Shown piece after piece: positions 57,252 through 64,000 of a stretch of 64,000 nt of DNA. The notes under the pieces were generated by a model. The model saw nothing but the letters and a program-made list of their open reading frames with translations, had not been told where the DNA came from and made no database searches. Each line of letters opens with the position of its first letter. Position 1 is the first letter of the stretch. The stretch spans positions 60,297,573 to 60,361,572 of the forward strand of contig OX375873.1 in assembly GCA_947359465.1 (NCBI GenBank). The letters run 5' to 3'. The position numbers and the translations under genes were made by a program. This stretch comes from Metellina segmentata. Lineage: Eukaryota > Arthropoda > Arachnida > Araneae > Tetragnathidae.

Positions 57252-58671
57252 TAAATCTATGCATTATAGAAATGTTCCAATGGGTAATCCCATTCTTTAA
57301 AACTTTCAATTCTTTTAGCTCAGTGTTGCCGAAAATGTAACAAATCGCAATTTATTGATACACTTCTTGTTATACGCATAATACAAATCGTAATCACAGC
57401 TTAACTGTATTACTTTCCACACTTGTTGATCAACGTTTGATAGATGAAGGGCTTCGGTGTATCACTAACCAGTGGAAAACCATTTTTCAAAATTTTCTTG
57501 TCAGTAAATTTTAAAGATTCCAAAATTATATTGGTTTATTCACCTATTCACACAAAGGGTCATATTATCTTAAAAAAACTTTCAAGTATTTTGCACATAT
57601 TCAAACACAATCAGAAATTCTTTTGATCCTCTTAAATATTTTGTTTTCATTAAGGAACATATATTTCTGGAACTTATCATTGTATTGCCACGAGCCCTTC
57701 AATTCACTCAATACTCAAGGATACATTAAAAATACTCACTCAAAGTTTAATTTGCACAAATGCACGTTGTCTCTTTTTCTTGTTACATAAAAATATACGT
57801 TTTGTAAACTTAGGAAACTCATATAATCCAATACAGTAAAACAATCACCCCTTCACATAATACATTTCCAAGACCCCATAACTCTTGAACCCGTGCATTA
57901 TGGTGTCGGCAATCCTTCTCTGGTATGTAGGGTAAGTCTGAAATGTAGGTCTATAATGCCAAAAAAATGGTTTATTTCCTGTAACCCGGCCGACTCTGAA
58001 ATTACGTACAAAAATTCCGACCCTAAAGTTTTTTTTAAAGACTTTTTTTTAATTAAATTTAATTTAAATTTAAAAACACGTTTCTTAAAACGATTAACAT
58101 TATATGTCATAAATAAACTCTAAAGGGGTGAATAAGCGTTAAACCTGAAGAAAAATTATAAATATCCACTAAAATACCCAATTTGGGTAAATACCTGAGT
58201 ATATACCCAGGATATTGACAAGCAAAAATAAATATACTCGGGTATTTTACATCCCTGATCACACCTCTGATCAATTTTAAATCCATCGTTAATACTCAGA
58301 TAATATTTCTTTTTGCGTATTTGCCAAAAATATTGACAAAAAAAAAACCCTTTTCCTACCTACCTACACTAAATTTTTGCTCTTGTTATAGGAAACAAGC
58401 CCCCTTTTTTTTTTTTTTTTTTGGCATAAACTCAAGGTTAGCCCAACCCTTACGTTTGCAGTCCGGCTTCAGTACCAGTTTAGAAGAAATTGCCCTTGTA
58501 CCCATGGATTAAAATTATCTATTCTAAGTACCAATGTTGTACTCACAAAATACTGCACATATTGTCATTTTATCCTATGCGCTTTCGTACAGCTTTTCTA
58601 TAATTACAAGTGAAAATAACTTAATTTAGAAAACAGACAGTACAGAATACTTGCACTCTTTCCAAACCCCT
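57252..58671. other. No gene; possible element pieces
   Basis: Opposed frames 57893-58123 and 57898-58110. Around 58165-58255 ATACCCAATTTGGGTAAATA, and CTCGGGTATTTTACATCCCTG resemble the end of a hAT-type element, without a verified partner. A 19-T tract at about 58404-58422. Confidence 0.35.
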
Positions 58672-58885
58672 TTGGTAGCCCGGATGGAAAAGTAACAGAT
58701 TAGCAACTGGAGGGTTGCGAGTTCAAATACAACCAGAGACCGTCGTGTACATGGGGGCTGGTGCCAGTTAAATCTGACGTGGCTTTAAATGTTCTCACGT
58801 GTAGAAATTTGGAGAGTGGGATGCCATCACAGATGTTGACTTAACTCCGTCATGGGATACCGACCCTTAGATTGGATTTACGGTA
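58672..58885 (+). mobile_element. SINE, 3'-eroded
   Basis: tRNA-like head GGTAGCCCGGATGGAAAAGT, AGATTAGCAACTGGAGGGTT and GCGAGTTCAAATA (B-box position), then body CAGTTAAATCTGACGTGGC and GGAGAGTGGGATGCCA. Homology fades near GGATTTACGG. No clear target duplication. Confidence 0.75.
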
Positions 58886-59294
58886 AACAAAATTTCCCCT
58901 GGCGTAAAGGTGGTCAAATGAGAAAAGGAAAACAAAATATTTTGGTGTGATGCAAAGCAGAAATTTTAAGTCAAGAAATGCACACTGGTGCTGCTCTAAT
59001 AAAAGTTTGCTATGAGGCTTTAGAGGCAATTAAAGTGTTGTAGTCAAAAAGTGAACCTCAACCGCTTGTTTAAGTTCTAACTACCTGGAGGCCACAAATC
59101 GCACGATTTGTGTTATTTTCCTTTGAAGCAAGGGCTGAACCGCCAGGCGTCGTCGTACTGAGGTGCTGGTTCCTTTGTGTGTAGATGAGATACAATAGGG
59201 CTAGTGCTAACGTAGTGGCCCGGGTCTGCTTCCATACCACAGATGCAGAGGTCACTATTATGGATATTCATCCTAAATAAATACTGTATGAAGG

Positions 59295-59513
59295 GGCAGT
59301 GGCCCGGATGAAAGTGTGAGCTCAGGGGTGGAGATAAGGCGTTTTGTGCAAACCATGAGGAAATACCTGAATGTTCTCCGACCTTCTCTTCATCTCACCA
59401 GGGTTCAAAATTACGTAGTGTTGTCCTCGGATCTTCTCTTTTGGGTTTGATCCTGTACTGTCACAAATAGCCCTCTGTGTTGCTCCAGAGTGACGTTAAT
59501 TTTATAACCACCT
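59295..59513 (+). mobile_element. SINE, internally deleted
   Basis: Head GGGGCAGTGGCCCGGATGAA followed by a skip to the second half: CCAGGGTTCAAAATTACGTA, TTGTCCTCGGATCTTCTCTT, and the tail GTGTTGCTCCAGAGTGACGT then TAATTTTATAACC. Confidence 0.75.
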
Positions 59514-60861
59514 ACCTTCAACCCCCCTTGACCACCTCGGGCCCTGGTACCGGCGACATTGGCTATGAGGGTCCCTGCATCACCTGATGTGTAGTGCGAG
59601 TTTTCAAGAGATCAATACAGCGACGCAGGTCGTAAAACGGACGTTTCTTCAACCGTTCCTTGTTATGTGAAATTGATACGAGTTGCTTCGTGTGCGTGTA
59701 ATTTCTGGACAGCACGCGCATCAAAGGAAAGGAAATTGGTTCTCGCGATACATTTGCATATCTAGGAAGTGCCCGTGATTAGCAGGCCCTGATTCATCTG
59801 TTTTGCATAGAATCGAAGAGATCGAATACTAATGTCTTGTTAGTGCATTGGCAATTACTCAAACACTTAAGTACACAGAAGTAAATTGGGGATATCGCTT
59901 GCGAGTAGCGTGGTCAGAAATTTTGTATCGGGAGAGGCTGTTGTCGAAAACCCTCTCCCCTTCCTTCCTTCCTGTAAGTGGGACCCGTGCACATGACATT
60001 ATATTTGATTTTCTTTGCGTTTGTCCATTAAAGCACTGTTTTAGCGAAAATCGAACATGAGAACTAAACTGGAAAGTGGTATCTCTGTATAACTTTATTG
60101 ATACAATAACATATATTAAGTATTATACTCGTAAAAAAGATGTTCAATTATGCTCTAGAACTAAAGAATTTTTGTAATTCTAAAATAATATGGTATTGGG
60201 AAACGATTTTGTAAGGTTTTAGCCCCATTACACATTGATGTTTACCATGCTACTTATGAGACATCATTAAGCAGGAAAACCACTTGAGGGGCTTGCACGT
60301 GCATAACTGCTCTGAAACCTGGCGTCTTCCTTGCACGATGTTTTAAATTTGTATGCATATTGTTTTGAAATTTATAGATAGATCAGAGTAAGAATAAACG
60401 GTTGATTGAAATACAAGAGAAATTATTCAGAAAATTTAAGCGTCGAAAATGACGAATCTGTCAATAAACTCGATCGTCGAAACAGAACTTAAAGGTGCAA
60501 AAAAACCATTTTTTAAAAAACTTCTACAGAAGACAAGTTGCATAAGCATGGTGAATTGTGTATCTGCAATTTTAAACATTGCCCCATGGAAGAAGGAACA
60601 GGAAAAAAATCGATCGAATAAATAATCTTTCAAATTCAGACGTGAATTCAATTAAATTGCTGTACGAAGCAAAGCTAATTTTAAAAACGATTGACTTGGC
60701 CACGATAAGCAATAGGATACCTTCTCATAGCTGAGCTTTAAAGTATCGAAGAGATGATGATTCCAGTGTGGAAAGTAAGTCACGTGGTGTTGGGTGACAA
60801 TCAACAATGAAGAGTTAGTTTGATTCCCGTCTGTTTTTATAAATCAGATTTGATAGGTTTA
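59514..60861. other. No gene; moderately GC-rich block at the left
   Basis: 59520-60060 is repeat-poor with mixed composition (for example GCACGCGCATCAAAGGAAAG, GCATATCTAGGAAGTGCCCG) and may be regulatory DNA; the frame 59848-60060 has no domain. 60061-60861 is AT-rich without recognised content. Confidence 0.3.
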
Positions 60862-60975
60862 TCTATATAAATAAGAATGGAGTGTTTGTTTGTACATTCA
60901 ATATTTTCGACGCATTTCAAGTTTTCTATCCGTTTTGGACCCTTCTGATGCCGAATCCGCCTTTTTCTCGTTTGG

Positions 60976-61014
<39 letters not shown>
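60976..61014. repeat. (TGTC)n microsatellite in Helitron A
   Basis: Tandem TGTC repeat near the 5' end. The equivalent in copy B (62610-62658) is longer and has a CCGTC interruption. Confidence 0.9.
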
Positions 61015-61873
61015 ATGTTGTGCCCTATACACGTCCACGCGGTTTAAGATATTTTCATGAAAATTTGCATACAGAGAGTACTTATCTTGATTTAGTGAGT
61101 GGAATTGGTTGCGAAAGTCTGTCTGTCCGTCTTTCTGTTCTATGCTCGATTTTGTGTTTGTGTGTTTGTGTAAGCATCACATGAATTGTATTCCAGATAT
61201 TTGATTGCATTGTATTTTATTTTATACATTATCTAATAATTAAGTGAATGCAATATTAAACATTTCTTTATTGTTATATTTAGACGAGTTTCATGCTAAA
61301 ACACCTGAGTAAGTATACTTAAATCAACCATAATTTGGTAGTTTTGGAAAAATTGGAATGTCTATTGAATATTCCGATTAATTCGATTGCTTTACCAGTA
61401 CTGCTAAAAAAAGTAATTATTCTTCAAAAAATTTTTTTTTTTTATGGAATTTCATTTCTGATACGTCATTTATTTCGAGTCTTATTTTTATTCTTTGCGC
61501 AATGAAAACGATTTCCGAAAATTTGGGACAGACGATATTTTTCAATGAAACGAGAATGAACACGATCGCGCGAGCAATAATATTTTTTCTGGTTCTTTCG
61601 CTCTGAATTAATTTCACATTTATAAATTTTGTACACTTTTAGTTGTAAGTTGTGGCTACTGTGCGAGATCAAGAGATAAAATTGAATCACAAATTAATAT
61701 CTTTGGAACAATTTTTTACGACATCTTTTATTTTGTTTTACTTTGCTGTTTCCTGTTTTAAATATTTATTATTTTAATAAATGTGTTTTCCTTCTCATCA
61801 CACCCAACAGCACCACAAAGTATTAGACTTGAAAATGTTAGGTAAGTCAGTATAAATTTTCAGTAAATTTTAA

Positions 61874-61985
61874 GTGTAGTTATGCCGTTATTTAAAGAAT
61901 AATGCCGTTATTTAAAGAATAATGCCGTTATTTAAAGAATAATGCCGTTATTTAAAGAATAATGTCGTTATTGAAATAATAATAA
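61874..61985. repeat. 20-bp tandem repeat in Helitron A
   Basis: Five units of ATGCCGTTATTTAAAGAATA, the last with ATGTCGTTATTGAAATAATA. Confidence 0.95.
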
Positions 61986-62128
61986 TGTTTAAAAATCCAA
62001 ACTAGAACTTTTTCCAACATTAAAAAATTCGTTGTAGTAATGACAGGAGAAGATTGCAAAATTTCACAATGTCGCATACCGGAGGCAAGAGTGCCACAGG
62101 TAAAAAAATATATTTTTTTGTTGACTAT

Positions 62129-62144
62129 GAGTGCGAGAGCACTC
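62129..62144. repeat. Helitron A internal hairpin
   Basis: GAGTGC, loop GAGA, GCACTC. Conserved exactly in copy B (63785-63800), about 350 bp from the 3' end of copy A. Confidence 0.7.
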
Positions 62145-62495
62145 GCCGTAAATCGTTATTTTAATTAATTGAGTTGCACATGAAAACAACTTAAGAAAGG
62201 GAATTCCAAATCTTCCTATAAATCGTCTTTTATAGTAGTAACCTTAGTATCACCTTTCGTCTTTTTGAGCTTTGTCATACAGCAATTGTGCGATGTATGT
62301 GAAATCTATTACATGAATGGATATGCATGTGTAGGATTTGTGTCCAAAGTAAGTTGTAGAAAATATAAAGATGGCGAAAGGTGTTAAAATAAATTTTTAC
62401 TCTACAAAAAACGTAAGTCATTATATATTTTGATTATCTCTTCAATCTAGAGTAAACGAATTCAAACCGAGTAAGGTCGGGTATTTTGCTAGTAA

Positions 62496-62609
62496 TCTAT
62501 ATAAATAAGAATGGAGTGTTTGTTTGTACATTCAATATTTTCGACCCATTTCAAGTTTTCTATCCGTTTTGGACCCTTCTTATGCCGAATCCGCCTTTTT
62601 CTCGTTTGG

Positions 62610-62640
<31 letters not shown>

Positions 62641-64000
62641 CTGTCTGTCTGTCTGTATGTTGTGCCCTATACACGTCCACGCGGTTTAAGATATTTTCAT
62701 GAAAATTTGCATACAGTGAGTACTTATCTTCATTTAGTGAGTGGCATTGGTTGCGAAAGTCTGTCTGTCCGTCTTTCTGTTCTATGCTCGATTTTGTGTT
62801 TGTGTGTTTGTGTAGACATCACATGAATTGTATTCCAGATATTTGATTGCATTGTATTTTATTTTATACATTATGTATTAGTTTAGTGAATGCAATATTA
62901 AACATTTCTTTATTGTTATATTTAGTTGAGTTTCATGCTAAAACACCTGAGTAAGTATACTTAAATCAACCATAATTTGGTAGTTTTGGAAAAATTGGAA
63001 TGTCTATTGAATATTACGATTACTTCGATTGCTTTACCAGTACTGCTGAAAAAGTAATTATTCTTCAGAATTTTTTTTTTTTATGGAATTTCATATCTGA
63101 TACTTCATTTATTTCGAGTCTTATTTTTATTCTTTGCGCAATGAAAACGATTTCCGAATATTTGGGACAGACGATATTTTTCAATGAAACGAGAATGAAC
63201 AAGATCGCGCGGGCAGTGATATTTTTTCTGATTCTTTCGCTGTGAATTAATTTCACATTTCTAAATTTTGTCCACTTTTAGTTGTAAGTTGTGGCAACTG
63301 TGCGGGATAAAGAGATAAAATTGAATCACAAATTAATATCTTAGAACAATTTTTTGCGACATCTTTTATTTTGTTTTACTTCGCTGTTTCCTGTTTTAAA
63401 TATTTATTATTTTAATAAATGTGTTTTCCTTCTCATCACACGCAACAGCACCACAAAGTATTAGACCTAAAAATGTTAGGTAAGTCAGTATATTCAGTAA
63501 ATTTAAAGTGTAGTTATGCCATTATTGAAAGAATAATGCCGTTATTTAAAGAATAATGCCGTTATTTAAAGAATATTGCCGTTATTTAAAGTATAATGCC
63601 GTTATTTAAAGAATAATGCCGTTATTGAAAGAATAATAATGTTTATTAATCCAAACTGGAACTTTTTCCAACGTTAAAAAATTCGTTGAAATAATGACAG
63701 GAGAAGATTGCAAAATTTCACAATGTCGGGCGCATACAGGAGGCAAGAGTGCCACAAGTAAAAAAATATTGTTTTGTTGACTATGAGTGCGAGAGCACTC
63801 GCCGTAAAACGTAATTTTAATTAATTGAGTTGAACATGAAAAGAATTTAAGAAAGGGAATTCCAAATCTTCCTATAAATCGTCTTTTATAGTAGTAACCT
63901 TATTATCACCTTTCGACATTTTGTAGCTTTGTCATACAGCAATTGTGCGATGTATGTGAAATGTATTACATGAATGGATATGCATGTGTAGGATTTGTGT
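62496..64000 (+). mobile_element. Helitron copy B, truncated by the window end
   Basis: Starts TCTATATAAATAAGAATGGA after A (62495), three bases beyond the end of copy A. Collinear with copy A throughout, with scattered substitutions and length changes in the TGTC and 20-bp repeats. By alignment with copy A the 3' end should fall roughly 120 bp past the window edge. Confidence 0.85.
63513..63636. repeat. 20-bp tandem repeat in Helitron B
   Basis: Six units of ATGCCGTTATTTAAAGAATA with point variants (GAATATTGCCG, AGTATAATGCC), one more unit than in copy A. Confidence 0.95.

Larger units (their letters stand above)
60862..62492 (+). mobile_element. Helitron copy A (1631 bp), non-autonomous
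   Basis: Starts TCTATATAAATAAGAATGGA after A (60861) and ends GTATTTTGCTAG before T (62493), with a weak CCGA/TCGG stem 15-30 bp inside the 3' end. It contains a (TGTC)n tract, a 20-bp tandem repeat and a GAGTGC/GCACTC hairpin. Frames at 60882-61184 and 61417-61690 carry no Rep or helicase motif, so it would need trans mobilisation. Confidence 0.85.

Noticed and set aside
58130..58260. GGGTAAATACC / GGGTATTTTACATCCCTG as a hAT-type element
   Set aside because: The ends are not convincingly inverted repeats and no target duplication was identified.

Overview
The window looks like non-coding, AT-rich nuclear DNA from an animal. No intact host gene can be demonstrated: open frames are short, there is no operon layout, and nearly everything recognisable is a transposable element, a piece of one, or a tandem repeat. 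The mixture (TTAA-flanked piggyBac-type MITEs, Tc1-like elements, hAT elements with 8-bp target duplications, tRNA-derived SINEs and A^T-inserted Helitrons) fits an arthropod, plausibly an arachnid. That assignment is inference; nothing seen fixes the species.

Layout. 0-5 kb: a large inverted duplication carrying the same uncharacterised coding fragment on both arms, a piggyBac-type MITE, a Tc1-like element whose transposase frame contains a perfect 15-bp hairpin, and LTR-like inverted pieces. 5-11 kb: a 5'-truncated SINE, two oppositely oriented non-autonomous Helitrons with exact ends, a tandem duplication, a decayed THAP domain, and a third Helitron terminus following a ~185-bp tandem array. 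11-20 kb: AT microsatellites, a perfect 25-bp hairpin, three SINE copies, and a dead non-LTR retrotransposon 3' end cut by a hAT-type MITE (perfect 8-bp duplication) and bordered by a Harbinger-type MITE. 20-31 kb: a clean 22-bp minisatellite, a full-length SINE, a truncated SINE with a 16-bp target duplication, two Tc1-like elements sharing one internal deletion, and a decayed 40-bp minisatellite. 32-36 kb: a ZBED5/GTF2IRD2-type hAT transposase remnant, a Helitron 5' end, and a SINE split by a hAT-type element that holds a 144-bp tandem array. 36-47 kb: two unexplained exon-like frames, a roughly 1-kb polypurine strand-biased block, and a 787-bp hAT element with a decayed transposase. 47-60 kb: a CpG-richer stretch that looks like a promoter plus first exon with a consensus splice donor, more piggyBac-type MITEs, two related Helitrons, and a SINE interrupted by an insertion of unknown type. 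60.8-64 kb: two closely related ~1.6-kb Helitrons head to tail; the second runs off the window.

No multi-gene system is present. The most informative content is the set of nested insertions with exact target duplications, which gives relative ages, plus a few unexplained items: the inverted duplication, the candidate first exon, the two exon-like frames, the polypurine block and several moderately GC-rich, repeat-poor stretches that could be conserved non-coding DNA.
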